64,000 nt of DNA from Pollenia angustigena. Its lineage: Eukaryota; Arthropoda; Insecta; Diptera; Polleniidae. Where the stretch lies: contig OV884059.1 of NCBI GenBank assembly GCA_930367215.1, positions 10,936,945-11,000,944 of the forward strand, written 5' to 3'. Shown in pieces: positions 11,237-24,715 of this stretch. Made by a program: the position numbers and the translations under genes. The notes under the pieces are model-generated. The model had not been told where the DNA came from, made no database searches, and saw nothing but the letters and a program-made list of their open reading frames with translations. Within the stretch, counting starts at the first letter, position 1, and each line of letters starts with the position of its first letter.

Positions 11237-13419
11237 TCAAAATCGAAATGGTGCTCTAATATGGACTAATAGGGTTGATAGTTTAGGTATTCTAGATTTC
11301 GGAACTATATAGTTTTTATTCAGAATTTGTATAGATTTTTTGTAATAGAGCATAGCTGAAAGTGTATTTATGAGATTTCTACTAAAAAAAAGTCCTACTT
11401 TCAGAACCCGAAAATGGGTCAAAATCGAAATGGTGCTCTAATATGGACTAATAGGGTTGATAGTTTAGGTATTCTAGATTTCAGAACTATATAGTTTTTA
11501 TTCAGAATTTGTATAGATTTTTTGTAATAGAGCATAGCTGAAAGTGTATTTATGAGATTTCTATTAAAAAAAGTCCTACTTTCAGAACCCGAAAATGGGT
11601 CAAAATCGAAATGGTGCTCTAATATGGACTAATAGGGTTGATAGTTTAGGTATTCTAGATTTCAGAACTATATAGTTTTTATTCAGAATTTGTATAGATT
11701 TTTTGTAATAGAGCATAGCTGAAAGTGTATTTATGAGATTTCTACTAAAAAAAAGTCCTACTTTCAGAACCCGAAAATGGGTCAAAATCGAAATGGTGCT
11801 CTAATATGGACTAATAGGGTTGATAGTTTAGGTATTCTAGATTTCAGAACTATATAGTTTTTATTCAGAATTTGTATAGATTTTTTGTAATAGAGCATAG
11901 CTGAAAGTGTATTTATGAGATTTCTACTAAAAAAAAGTCCTACTTTCAGAACCCGAAAATGGGTCAAAATCGAAATGGTGCTCTAATATGGACTAATAGG
12001 GTTGATAGTTTAGGTATTCTAGATTTCAGAACTATATAGTTTTTATTCAGAATTTGTATAGATTTTTTGTAATAGAGCATAGCTGAAAGTGTATTTATGA
12101 GATTTTTACTAAAAAAAAGTCCTACTTTCAGAACGCGAAAATGGGTCAAAATCGAAATGGTGCTCTAATATGGACTAATAGGGTTGATAGTTTAGGTATT
12201 CTAGATTTCAGAACTATATAGTTTTTATTCAGAATTTGTATAGATTTTTTGTAATAGAGCATAGCTGAAAGTGTATTTATGAGATTTCTACTAAAAAAAA
12301 GTCCTACTTTCAGAACCCGAAAATGGGTCAAAATCGAAATGGTGCTCTAATATGGACTAATAGGGTTGATAGCTTAGGTATTCTAGATTTCAGAACTATA
12401 TAGTTTTTATTCAGAATTTGTATAGATTTTTTGTAATAGAGCATAGCTGAAAGTGTATTTATGAGATTTCTACTAAAAAAAAGTCCTACTTTCAGAACCC
12501 GAAAATGGGTCAAAATCGAAATGGTGCTCTAATATGGACTAATAGGGTTGATAGTTTAGGTATTCTAGATTTCAGAACTATATAGTTTTTATTCAGAATT
12601 TGTATAGATTTTTTGTAATAGAGCATAGCTGAAAGTGTATTTATGAGATTTCTACTAAAAAAAAGTCCTGCTTTCAGAACCCGAAAATGGGTCAAAATCG
12701 AAATGGTGCTCTAATATGGACTAATAGGGTTGATAGTTTAGGTATTCTAGATTTCAGAACTATATAGTTTTTATTCAGAATTTGTATAGATTTTTTGTAA
12801 TAGAGCATAGCTGAAAGTGTATTTATGAGATTTCTACTAAAAAAAAGTCCTACTTTCAGAACCCGAAAATGGGTCAAAATCGAAATGGTGCTCTAATATG
12901 GACTAATAGGGTTGATAGTTTAGGTATTCTAGATTTCAGAACTATATAGTTTTTATTCAGAATTTGTATAGATTTTTTGTAATAGAGCATAGCTGAAAGT
13001 GTATTTATGAGATTTCTACTAAAAAAAAGTCCTACTTTCAGAACCCGAAAATGGGTCAAAATCGAAATGGTGCTCTAATATGGACTAATAGGGTTGATAG
13101 TTTAGGTATTCTAGATTTCAGAACTATATAGTTTTTATTCAGAATTTGTATAGATTTTTTGTAATAGAGCATAGCTGAAAGTGTATTTATGAGATTTCTA
13201 CTAAAAAAAAGTCCTACTTTCAGAACCCGAAAATGGGTCAAAATCGAAATGGTGCTCTAATATGGACTAATAGGGTTGATAGTTTAGGTATTCTAGATTT
13301 CAGAACTATATAGTTTTTATTCAGAATTTGTATAGATTTTTTGTAATAGAGCATAGCTGAAAGTGTATTTATGAGATTTCTACTAAAAAAAAGTCCTACT
13401 TTCAGAACCCGAAAATGGG
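11237..13419 (-). repeat. higher-order repeat, copy 1 (12 monomers, 2183 bp)
   Basis: This segment shares its variant pattern with 13420-15602. The same single-base changes recur exactly 2183 bp apart, for example GAACGCG at 12135 and 14318, GATAGCTTAGG at 12373 and 14556, and CCTGCTTTC at 12669 and 14852. One 181-bp monomer also sits in the same slot of both copies. Confidence 0.9.
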
Positions 13420-15602
13420 TCAAAATCGAAATGGTGCTCTAATATGGACTAATAGGGTTGATAGTTTAGGTATTCTAGATTTCGGAACTATATAGTTTTT
13501 ATTCAGAATTTGTATAGATTTTTTGTAATAGAGCATAGCTGAAAGTGTATTTATGAGATTTCTACTAAAAAAAAGTCCTACTTTCAGAACCCGAAAATGG
13601 GTCAAAATCGAAATGGTGCTCTAATATGGACTAATAGGGTTGATAGTTTAGGTATTCTAGATTTCAGAACTATATAGTTTTTATTCAGAATTTGTATAGA
13701 TTTTTTGTAATAGAGCATAGCTGAAAGTGTATTTATGAGATTTCTACTAAAAAAAGTCCTACTTTCAGAACCCGAAAATGGGTCAAAATCGAAATGGTGC
13801 TCTAATATGGACTAATAGGGTTGATAGTTTAGGTATTCTAGATTTCAGAACTATATAGTTTTTATTCAGAATTTGTATAGATTTTTTGTAATAGAGCATA
13901 GCTGAAAGTGTATTTATGAGATTTCTACTAAAAAAAAGTCCTACTTTCAGAACCCGAAAATGGGTCAAAATCGAAATGGTGCTCTAATATGGACTAATAG
14001 GGTTGATAGTTTAGGTATTCTAGATTTCAGAACTATATAGTTTTTATTCAGAATTTGTATAGATTTTTTGTAATAGAGCATAGCTGAAAGTGTATTTATG
14101 AGATTTCTACTAAAAAAAAGTCCTACTTTCAGAACCCGAAAATGGGTCAAAATCGAAATGGTGCTCTAATATGGACTAATAGGGTTGATAGTTTAGGTAT
14201 TCTAGATTTCAGAACTATATAGTTTTTATTCAGAATTTGTATAGATTTTTTGTAATAGAGCATAGCTGAAAGTGTATTTATGAGATTTTTACTAAAAAAA
14301 AGTCCTACTTTCAGAACGCGAAAATGGGTCAAAATCGAAATGGTGCTCTAATATGGACTAATAGGGTTGATAGTTTAGGTATTCTAGATTTCAGAACTAT
14401 ATAGTTTTTATTCAGAATTTGTATAGATTTTTTGTAATAGAGCATAGCTGAAAGTGTATTTATGAGATTTCTACTAAAAAAAAGTCCTACTTTCAGAACC
14501 CGAAAATGGGTCAAAATCGAAATGGTGCTCTAATATGGACTAATAGGGTTGATAGCTTAGGTATTCTAGATTTCAGAACTATATAGTTTTTATTCAGAAT
14601 TTGTATAGATTTTTTGTAATAGAGCATAGCTGAAAGTGTATTTATGAGATTTCTACTAAAAAAAAGTCCTACTTTCAGAACCCGAAAATGGGTCAAAATC
14701 GAAATGGTGCTCTAATATGGACTAATAGGGTTGATAGTTTAGGTATTCTAGATTTCAGAACTATATAGTTTTTATTCAGAATTTGTATAGATTTTTTGTA
14801 ATAGAGCATAGCTGAAAGTGTATTTATGAGATTTCTACTAAAAAAAAGTCCTGCTTTCAGAACCCGAAAATGGGTCAAAATCGAAATGGTGCTCTAATAT
14901 GGACTAATAGGGTTGATAGTTTAGGTATTCTAGATTTCAGAACTATATAGTTTTTATTCAGAATTTGTATAGATTTTTTGTAATAGAGCATAGCTGAAAG
15001 TGTATTTATGAGATTTCTACTAAAAAAAAGTCCTACTTTCAGAACCCGAAAATGGGTCAAAATCGAAATGGTGCTCTAATATGGACTAATAGGGTTGATA
15101 GTTTAGGTATTCTAGATTTCAGAACTATATAGTTTTTATTCAGAATTTGTATAGATTTTTTGTAATAGAGCATAGCTGAAAGTGTATTTATGAGATTTCT
15201 ACTAAAAAAAGTCCTACTTTCAGAACCCGAAAATGGGTCAAAATCGAAATGGTGCTCTAATATGGACTAATAGGGTTGATAGTTTAGGTATTCTAGATTT
15301 CAGAACTATATAGTTTTTATTCAGAATTTGTATAGATTTTTTGTAATAGAGCATAGCTGAAAGTGTATTTATGAGATTTCTACTAAAAAAAAGTCCTACT
15401 TTCAGAACCCGAAAATGGGTCAAAATCGAAATGGTGCTCTAATATGGACTAATAGGGTTGATAGTTTAGGTATTCTAGATTTCAGAACTATATAGTTTTT
15501 ATTCAGAATTTGTATAGATATTTTGTAATAGAGCATAGCTGAAAGTGTATTTATGAGATTTCTACTAAAAAAAGTCCTACTTTCAGAACCCGAAAATGGG
15601 TC
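13420..15602 (-). repeat. higher-order repeat, copy 2 (12 monomers, 2183 bp)
   Basis: Second copy of the 12-monomer unit. It has a few private differences from copy 1 (a C for T before the A-run near 13744, an extra 181-bp monomer near 15057-15238, and GATATTTTG near 15517), so it is not a literal repeat of the same reads. Confidence 0.88.
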
Positions 15603-15657
15603 AAAATCGAAATGGTGCTCTAATATGGACTAATAGGGTTGATAGTTTAGGTATTCT

Positions 15658-18600
15658 GAATAAAAACTATATAGTTCTGAAATCTAGAATACCTAAACTA
15701 TCAACCCTATTAGTCCATATTAGAGCACCATTTCGATTTTGACCCATTTTCGGGTTCTGAAAGTAGGACTTTTTTTTAGTAGAAATCTCATAAATACACT
15801 TTCAGCTATGCTCTATTACAAAAAATCTATACAAATTCTGAATAAAAACTATATAGTTCTGAAATCTAGAATACCTAAACTATCAACCCTATTAGTCCAT
15901 ATTAGAGCACCATTTCGATTTTGACCCATTTTCGGGTTCTGAAAGTAGGACTTTTTTTTAGTAGAAATCTCATAAATACACTTTCAGCTATGCTCTATTA
16001 CAAAAAATCTATACAAATTCTGAATAAAAACTATATAGTTCTGAAATCTAGAATACCTAAACTATCAACCCTATTAGTCCATATTAGAGCACCATTTCGA
16101 TTTTGACCCATTTTCGGGTTCTGAAAGTAGGACTTTTTTTTAGTAGAAATCTCATAAATACACTTTCAGCTATGCTCTATTACAAAAAATCTATACAAAT
16201 TCTGAATAAAAACTATATAGTTCTGAAATCTAGAATACCTAAACTATCAACCCTATTAGTCCATATTAGAGCACCATTTCGATTTTGACCCATTTTCGGG
16301 TTCTGAAAGTAGGACTTTTTTTAGTAGAAATCTCATAAATACACTTTCAGCTATGCTCTATTACAAAAAATCTATACAAATTCTGAATAAAAACTATATA
16401 GTTCTGAAATCTAGAATACCTAAACTATCAACCCTATTAGTCCATATTAGAGCACCATTTCGATTTTGACCCATTTTCGGGTTCTGAAAGTAGGACTTTT
16501 TTTTAGTAGAAATCTCATAAATACACTTTCAGCTATGCTCTATTACAAAAAATCTATACAAATTCTGAATAAAAACTATATAGTTCTGAAATCTAGAATA
16601 CCTAAACTATCAACCCTATTAGTCCATATTAGAGCACCATTTCGATTTTGACCCATTTTCGGGTTCTGAAAGTAGGACTTTTTTTTAGTAGAAATCTCAT
16701 AAATACACTTTCAGCTATGCTCTATTACAAAAAATCTATACAAATTCTGAATAAAAACTATATAGTTCTGAAATCTAGAATACCTAAACTATCAACCCTA
16801 TTAGTCCATATTAGAGCACCATTTCGATTTTGACCCATTTTCGGGTTCTGAAAGTAGGACTTTTTTTTAGTAGAAATCTCATAAATACACTTTCAGCTAT
16901 GCTCTATTACAAAAAATCTATACAAATTCTGAATAAAAACTATATAGTTCTGAAATCTAGAATACCTAAACTATCAACCCTATTAGTCCATATTAGAGCA
17001 CCATTTCGATTTTGACCCATTTTCGGGTTCTGAAAGTAGGACTTTTTTTAGTAGAAATCTCATAAATACACTTTCAGCTATGCTCTATTACAAAAAATCT
17101 ATACAAATTCTGAATAAAAACTATATAGTTCTGAAATCTAGAATACCTAAACTATCAACCCTATTAGTCCATATTAGAGCACCATTTCGATTTTGACCCA
17201 TTTTCGGGTTCTGAAAGTAGGACTTTTTTTTAGTAGAAATCTCATAAATACACTTTCAGCTATGCTCTATTACAAAAAATCTATACAAATTCTGAATAAA
17301 AACTATATAGTTCTGAAATCTAGAATACCTAAACTATCAACCCTATTAGTCCATATTAGAGCACCATTTCGATTTTGACCCATTTTCGGGTTCTGAAAGT
17401 AGGACTTTTTTTTAGTAGAAATCTCATAAATACACTTTCAGCTATGCTCTATTACAAAAAATCTATACAAATTCTGAATAAAAACTATATAGTTCTGAAA
17501 TCTAGAATACCTAAACTATCAACCCTATTAGTCCATATTAGAGCACCATTTCGATTTTGACCCATTTTCGGGTTCTGAAAGTAGGACTTTTTTTTAGTAG
17601 AAATCTCATAAATACACTTTCAGCTATGCTCTATTACAAAAAATCTATACAAATTCTGAATAAAAACTATATAGTTCTGAAATCTAGAATACCTAAACTA
17701 TCAACCCTATTAGTCCATATTAGAGCACCATTTCGATTTTGACCCATTTTCGGGTTCTGAAAGTAGGACTTTTTTTTAGTAGAAATCTCATAAATACACT
17801 TTCAGCTATGCTCTATTACAAAAAATCTATACAAATTCTGAATAAAAACTATATAGTTCTGAAATCTAGAATACCTAAACTATCAACCCTATTAGTCCAT
17901 ATTAGAGCACCATTTCGATTTTGACCCATTTTCGGGTTCTGAAAGTAGGACTTTTTTTTAGTAGAAATCTCATAAATACACTTTCAGCTATGCTCTATTA
18001 CAAAAAATCTATACAAATTCTGAATAAAAACTATATAGTTCTGAAATCTAGAATACCTAAACTATCAACCCTATTAGTCCATATTAGAGCACCATTTCGA
18101 TTTTGACCCATTTTCGGGTTCTGAAAGTAGGACTTTTTTTTAGTAGAAATCTCATAAATACACTTTCAGCTATGCTCTATTACAAAAAATCTATACAAAT
18201 TCTGAATAAAAACTATATAGTTCTGAAATCTAGAATACCTAAACTATCAACCCTATTAGTCCATATTAGAGCACCATTTCGATTTTGACCCATTTTCGGG
18301 TTCTGAAAGTAGGACTTTTTTTTAGTAGAAATCTCATAAATACACTTTCAGCTATGCTCTATTACAAAAAATCTATACAAATTCTGAATAAAAACTATAT
18401 AGTTCTGAAATCTAGAATACCTAAACTATCAACCCTATTAGTCCATATTAGAGCACCATTTCGATTTTGACCCATTTTCGGGTTCTGAAAGTAGGACTTT
18501 TTTTTAGTAGAAATCTCATAAATACACTTTCAGCTATGCTCTATTACAAAAAATCTATACAAATTCTGAATAAAAACTATATAGTTCTGAAATCTAGAAT

Positions 18601-21600
18601 ACCTAAACTATCAACCCTATTAGTCCATATTAGAGCACCATTTCGATTTTGACCCATTTTCGGGTTCTGAAAGTAGGACTTTTTTTTAGTAGAAATCTCA
18701 TAAATACACTTTCAGCTATGCTCTATTACAAAAAATCTATACAAATTCTGAATAAAAACTATATAGTTCTGAAATCTAGAATACCTAAACTATCAACCCT
18801 ATTAGTCCATATTAGAGCACCATTTCGATTTTGACCCATTTTCGGGTTCTGAAAGTAGGACTTTTTTTAGTAGAAATCTCATAAATACACTTTCAGCTAT
18901 GCTCTATTACAAAAAATCTATACAAATTCTGAATAAAAACTATATAGTTCTGAAATCTAGAATACCTAAACTATCAACCCTATTAGTCCATATTAGAGCA
19001 CCATTTCGATTTTGACCCATTTTCGGGTTCTGAAAGTAGGACTTTTTTTTAGTAGAAATCTCATAAATACACTTTCAGCTATGCTCTATTACAAAAAATC
19101 TATACAAATTCTGAATAAAAACTATATAGTTCTGAAATCTAGAATACCTAAACTATCAACCCTATTAGTCCATATTAGAGCACCATTTCGATTTTGACCC
19201 ATTTTCGGGTTCTGAAAGTAGGACTTTTTTTTAGTAGAAATCTCATAAATACACTTTCAGCTATGCTCTATTACAAAAAATCTATACAAATTCTGAATAA
19301 AAACTATATAGTTCTGAAATCTAGAATACCTAAACTATCAACCCTATTAGTCCATATTAGAGCACCATTTCGATTTTGACCCATTTTCGGGTTCTGAAAG
19401 TAGGACTTTTTTTTAGTAGAAATCTCATAAATACACTTTCAGCTATGCTCTATTACAAAAAATCTATACAAATTCTGAATAAAAACTATATAGTTCTGAA
19501 ATCTAGAATACCTAAACTATCAACCCTATTAGTCCATATTAGAGCACCATTTCGATTTTGACCCATTTTCGGGTTCTGAAAGTAGGACTTTTTTTTAGTA
19601 GAAATCTCATAAATACACTTTCAGCTATGCTCTATTACAAAAAATCTATACAAATTCTGAATAAAAACTATATAGTTCTGAAATCTAGAATACCTAAACT
19701 ATCAACCCTTTTAGTCCATATTAGAGCACCATTTCGATTTTGACCCATTTTCGGGTTCTGAAAGTAGGACTTTTTTTTAGTAGAAATCTCATAAATACAC
19801 TTTCAGCTATGCTCTATTACAAAAAATCTATACAAATTCTGAATAAAAACTATATAGTTCTGAAATCTAGAATACCTAAACTATCAACCCTATTAGTCCA
19901 TATTAGAGCACCATTTCGATTTTGACCCATTTTCGGGTTCTGAAAGTAGGACTTTTTTTTAGTAGAAATCTCATAAATACACTTTCAGCTATGCTCTATT
20001 ACAAAAAATCTCTACAAATTCTGAATAAAAACTATATAGTTCTGAAATCTAGAATACCTAAACTATCAACCCTATTAGTCCATATTAGAGCACCATTTCG
20101 ATTTTGACCCATTTTCGGGTTCTGAAAGTAGGACTTTTTTTAGTAGAAATCTCATAAATACACTTTCAGCTATGCTCTATTACAAAAAATCTATACAAAT
20201 TCTGAATAAAAACTATATAGTTCTGAAATCTAGAATACCTAAACTATCAACCCTATTAGTCCATATTAGAGCACCATTTCGATTTTGACCCATTTTCGGG
20301 TTCTGAAAGTAGGACTTTTTTTTAGTAGAAATCTCATAAATACACCTTCAGCTATGCTCTATTACAAAAAATCTATACAAATTCTGAATAAAAACTATAT
20401 AGTTCTGAAATCTAGAATACCTAAACTATCAACCCTATTAGTCCATATTAGAGCACCATTTCGATTTTGACCCATTTTCGGGTTCTGAAAGTAGGACTTT
20501 TTTTTAGTAGAAATCTCATAAATACACTTTCAGCTATGCTCTATTACAAAAAATCTATACAAATTCTGAATAAAAACTATATAGTTCTGAAATCTAGAAT
20601 ACCTAAACTATCAACCCTATTAGTCCATATTAGAGCACCATTTCGATTTTGACCCATTTTCGGGTTCTGAAAGTAGGACTTTTTTTTAGTAGAAATCTCA
20701 TAAATACACTTTCAGCTATGCTCTATTACAAAAAATCTATACAAATTCTGAATAAAAACTATATAGTTCTGAAATCTAGAATACCTAAACTATCAACCCT
20801 ATTAGTCCATATTAGAGCACCATTTCGATTTTGACCCATTTTCGGGTTCTGAAAGTAGGACTTTTTTTTAGTAAAAATCTCATAAATACAATTTCAGCTA
20901 TGCTCTATTACAAAAAATCTATACAAATTCTGAATAAAAACTATATAGTTCTGAAATCTAGAATACCTAAACTATCAACCCTATTAGTCCATATTAGAGC
21001 ACCATTTCGATTTTGACCCATTTTCGGGTTCTGAAAGTAGGACTTTTTTTTAGTAGAAATCTCATAAATACACTTTCAGCTATGCTCTATTACAAAAAAT
21101 CTATACAAATTCTGAATAAAAACTATATAGTTCTGAAATCTAGAATACCTAAACTATCAACCCTATTAGTCCATATTAGAGCACCATTTCGATTTTGACC
21201 CATTTTCGGGTTCTGAAAGTAGGACTTTTTTTAGTAGAAATCTCATAAATACACTTTCAGCTATGCTCTATTACAAAAAATCTATACAAATTCTGAATAA
21301 AAACTATATAGTTCTGAAATCTAGAATACCTAAACTATCAACCCTATTAGTCCATATTAGAGCACCATTTCGATTTTGACCCATTTTCGGGTTCTGAAAG
21401 TAGGACTTTTTTTTAGTAGAAATCTCATAAATACACTTTCAGCTACGCTCTATTACAAAAAATCTATACAAATTCTGAATAAAAACTATATAGTTCTGAA
21501 ATCTAGAATACCTAAACTATCAACCCTATTAGTCCATATTAGAGCACCATTTCGATTTTGACCCATTTTCGGGTTCTGAAAGTAGGACTTTTTTTTAGTA

Positions 21601-23959
21601 GAAATCTCATAAATACACTTTCAGCTATGCTCTATTACAAAAAATCTATACAAATTCTGAATAAAAACTATATAGTTCTGAAATCTAGAATACCTAAACT
21701 ATCAACCCTATTAGTCCATATTAGAGCACCATTTCGATTTTGACCCATTTTCGGGTTCTGAAAGTAGGACTTTTTTTTAGTAGAAATCTCATAAATACAC
21801 TTTCAGCTATGCTCTATTACAAAAAATCTATACAAATTCTGAATAAAAACTATATAGTTCTGAAATCTAGAATACCTAAACTATCAACCCTATTAGTCCA
21901 TATTAGAGCACCATTTCGATTTTGACCCATTTTCGGGTTCTGAAAGTAGGACTTTTTTTTAGTAGAAATCTCATAAATACACTTTCAGCTATGCTCTATT
22001 ACAAAAAATCTATACAAATTCTGAATAAAAACTATATAGTTCTGAAATCTAGAATACCTAAACTATCAACCCTATTAGTCCATATTAGAGCACCATTTCG
22101 ATTTTGACCCATTTTCGGGTTCTGAAAGTAGGACTTTTTTTTAGTAGAAATCTCATAAATACACTTTCAGCTATGCTCTATTACAAAAAATCTATACAAA
22201 TTCTGAATAAAAACTATATAGTTCTGAAATCTAGAATACCTAAACTATCAACCCTATTAGTCCATATTAGAGCACCATTTCGATTTTGACCCATTTTCGG
22301 GTTCTGAAAGTAGGACTTTTTTTTAGTAGAAATCTCATAAATACACTTTCAGCTATGCTCTATTACAAAAAATCTATACAAATTCTGAATAAAAACTATA
22401 TAGTTCTGAAATCTAGAATACCTAAACTATCAACCCTATTAGTCCATATTAGAGCACCATTTCGATTTTGACCCATTTTCGGGTTCTGAAAGTAGGACTT
22501 TTTTTAGTAGAAATCTCATAAATACACTTTCAGCTATGCTCTATTACAAAAAATCTATACAAATTCTGAATAAAAACTATATAGTTCTGAAATCTAGAAT
22601 ACCTAAACTATCAACCCTATTAGTCCATATTAGAGCACCATTTCGATTTTTACCCATTTTCGGGTTCTGAAAGTAGGACTTTTTTTAGTAGAAATCTCAT
22701 AAATACACTTTCAGCTATGCTCTATTACAAAAAATCTATACAAATTCTGAATAAAAACTATATAGTTCTGAAATCTAGAATACCTAAACTATCAACCCTA
22801 TTAGTCCATATTAGAGCACCATTTCGATTTTGACCCATTTTCGGGTTCTGAAAGTAGGACTTTTTTTTAGTAGAAATCTCATAAATACACTTTCAGCTAT
22901 GCTCTATTACAAAAAATCTATACAAATTCTGAATAAAAACTATATAGTTCTGAAATCTAGAATACCTAAACTATCAACCCTATTAGTCCATATTAGAGCA
23001 CCATTTCGATTTTGACCCATTTTCGGGTTCTGAAAGTAGGACTTTTTTTTAGTAGAAATCTCATAAATACACTTTCAGCTATGCTCTATTACAAAAAATC
23101 TATACAAATTCTGAATAAAAACTATATAGTTCTGAAATCTAGAATACCTAAACTATCAACCCTATTAGTCCTTATTAGAGCACCATTTCGATTTTGACCC
23201 ATTTTCGGGTTCTGAAAGTAGGACTTTTTTTTAGTAGAAATCTCATAAATACACTTTCAGCTATGCTCTATTACAAAAAATCTATACAAATTCTGAATAA
23301 AAACTATATAGTTCTGAAATCTAGAATACCTAAACTATCAACCCTATTAGTCCATATTAGAGCACCATTTCGATTTTGACCCATTTTCGGGTTCTGAAAG
23401 TAGGACTTTTTTTTAGTAGAAATCTCATAAATACACTTTCAGCTATGCTCTATTACAAAAAATCTATACAAATTCTGAATAAAAACTATATAGTTCTGAA
23501 ATCTAGAATACCTAAACTATCAACCCTATTAGTCCATATTAGAGCACCATTTCGATTTTGACCCATTTTCGGGTTCTGAAAGTAGGACTTTTTTTTAGTA
23601 GAAATCTCATAAATACACTTTCAGCTATGCTCTAATACAAAAAATCTATACAAATTCTGAATAAAAACTATATAGTTCTGAAATCTAGAATACCTAAACT
23701 ATCAACCCTATTAGTCCATATTAGAGCACCATTTCGATTTTGACCCATTTTCGGGTTCTGAAAGTAGGACTTTTTTTTAGTAGAAATCTCATAAATACAC
23801 TTTCAGCTATGCTCTATTACAAAAAATCTATACAAATTCTGAATAAAAACTATATAGTTCTGAAATCTAGAATACCTAAACTATCAACCCTATTAGTCCA
23901 TATTAGAGCACCATTTCGATTTTGACCCATTTTCGGGTTCTGAAAGAAGGACTTTTTTT
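15658..23959 (+). repeat. satellite right arm, about 46 monomers
   Basis: The same monomer as the left arm, now in the opposite orientation. Shorter 181-bp monomers occur near 16285, 17012, 18831, 20104, 21195, 22468 and 22649 without regular spacing. Scattered private variants (for example near 20007, 20345, 20873, 21446 and 23171) show no second copy at a fixed distance, so I see no higher-order repeat here. Confidence 0.93.
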
Positions 23960-24023
23960 AATTGTAATTCATTTTCGGGCCAAATTGTTTAAATAAAAAA
24001 TAAATGTTTTATTAATAATTCTG

Positions 24024-24283
24024 AATTAACGTTTTTAAATTTATTTTTGTCTCAAATTATTTATTTTTGGCAAAAAACATTCATTCTGTTGTCTTAACAG
24101 TCTTTGAGTATGAACTATGTTAACAGAAGTTGCTTGTGTACAGGAAACTTGATAGGCAAAAAAACGAAGCTAACTGACGGAGCTAACTTCACACACATCG
24201 ATTCATCAGTGTCTATCGTATGCAAAAAAAAATCGAGTTTATTCGATACGATAGTATCGAACGCGGTGATTAGACCCCCGTTC
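24024..24283. other. AT-rich spacer
   Basis: No gene or clear repeat. A short inverted pair around TCGATACGATAGTATCGA sits at 24242-24259. Confidence 0.5.
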
Positions 24284-24715
24284 TAGTTCTGATATAGTTC
24301 TATTTTAAATCTATTGTAGTTCGATTCTGGTTCAGCCCTATTTAAGTTCAAGTTAAGTTATAGTTCAGTTCTTGTAATTGTTAGGTTCTAGTTCTATTCT
24401 AAGTCTTTTCTAGTTATGCTCCAAATATGATCTTTTTCTGTTCTATTTCTTTCCTATTTGGATATTATTCTCGTTTTAGTTCAGTCCTTGTGTTTCCGTT
24501 ATTTTCTAGTTCTGTCCTAGTTCAGCTATTCTAAATCCGTTCTAGTTCGATTCTGGTTCAGTTCTATTCAAGTTCTAGTTCAGTTCTATGTAAGTTCTAG
24601 TTTGGTTCTTGTATTTGATATGCACAAGTTTTGTTCTTGTTCTGTTCTAAATCTATTTTAGTACAATTCCAATTATAATATATTTCTGTTCTGATACTGT
24701 TCTTGTTCAGTTTCA
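24284..24715 (+). repeat. degenerate 11-bp array (TTCTAGTTCAG words)
   Basis: GTTCTAGTTC, GTTCAGTTCTA and similar words recur with many substitutions and non-repeat interruptions. It is the same family and strand as the purer array at 37.5 kb. Confidence 0.8.

Larger units (their letters stand above)
10657..15657 (-). repeat. satellite left arm, about 27 monomers
   Basis: Head-to-tail 182-bp monomers. Each holds an A7-8 run, TCCTACTTTCAGAACCCG, a perfect 12-bp palindrome AACTATATAGTT and AGCATAGCTGAAAGTG. Identity between monomers is very high, with single-base variants only. Each monomer contains a 61-codon frame opening with TTG (not ATG) on the minus strand, which overlaps the next by 4 bases. 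Because 182 is not a multiple of three these frames never join. I treat them as incidental. Confidence 0.95.
10593..24023. mobile_element. giant foldback structure made of 182-bp satellite
   Basis: The block is bounded by a 64-bp sequence at 10593-10656 (starting CAGAATTATTAATAAAAC) and its inverted copy at 23960-24023, with only one mismatch that I see. Inside are about 73 monomers, nearly all 182 bp (a few 181 bp from one less A in the A-run), in opposite orientations either side of 15657. Terminal inverted repeats built of tandem monomers are the hallmark of Foldback and Galileo elements in Drosophila. Here there is essentially no unique middle and no transposase. No convincing target duplication is visible (CGCATAA on the left, AATTAACG on the right). 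It could instead be an inverted satellite block that captured flanking DNA. Confidence 0.8.

Noticed and set aside
10691..23925. Dozens of 61-codon frames as a tandem gene family
   Set aside because: They start with TTG, overlap by 4 bases, the 182-bp unit is not a multiple of three, and monomers are too alike for an open frame to be evidence of selection.
10657..23959. CRISPR array
   Set aside because: The whole 182-bp monomer repeats with no variable spacers, and the DNA is eukaryotic.
10593..24023. Simple assembly palindrome artefact
   Set aside because: The arms differ in length and variant pattern (higher-order repeat in one only), which a hairpin-read artefact would not give. It is not fully excluded without long reads.
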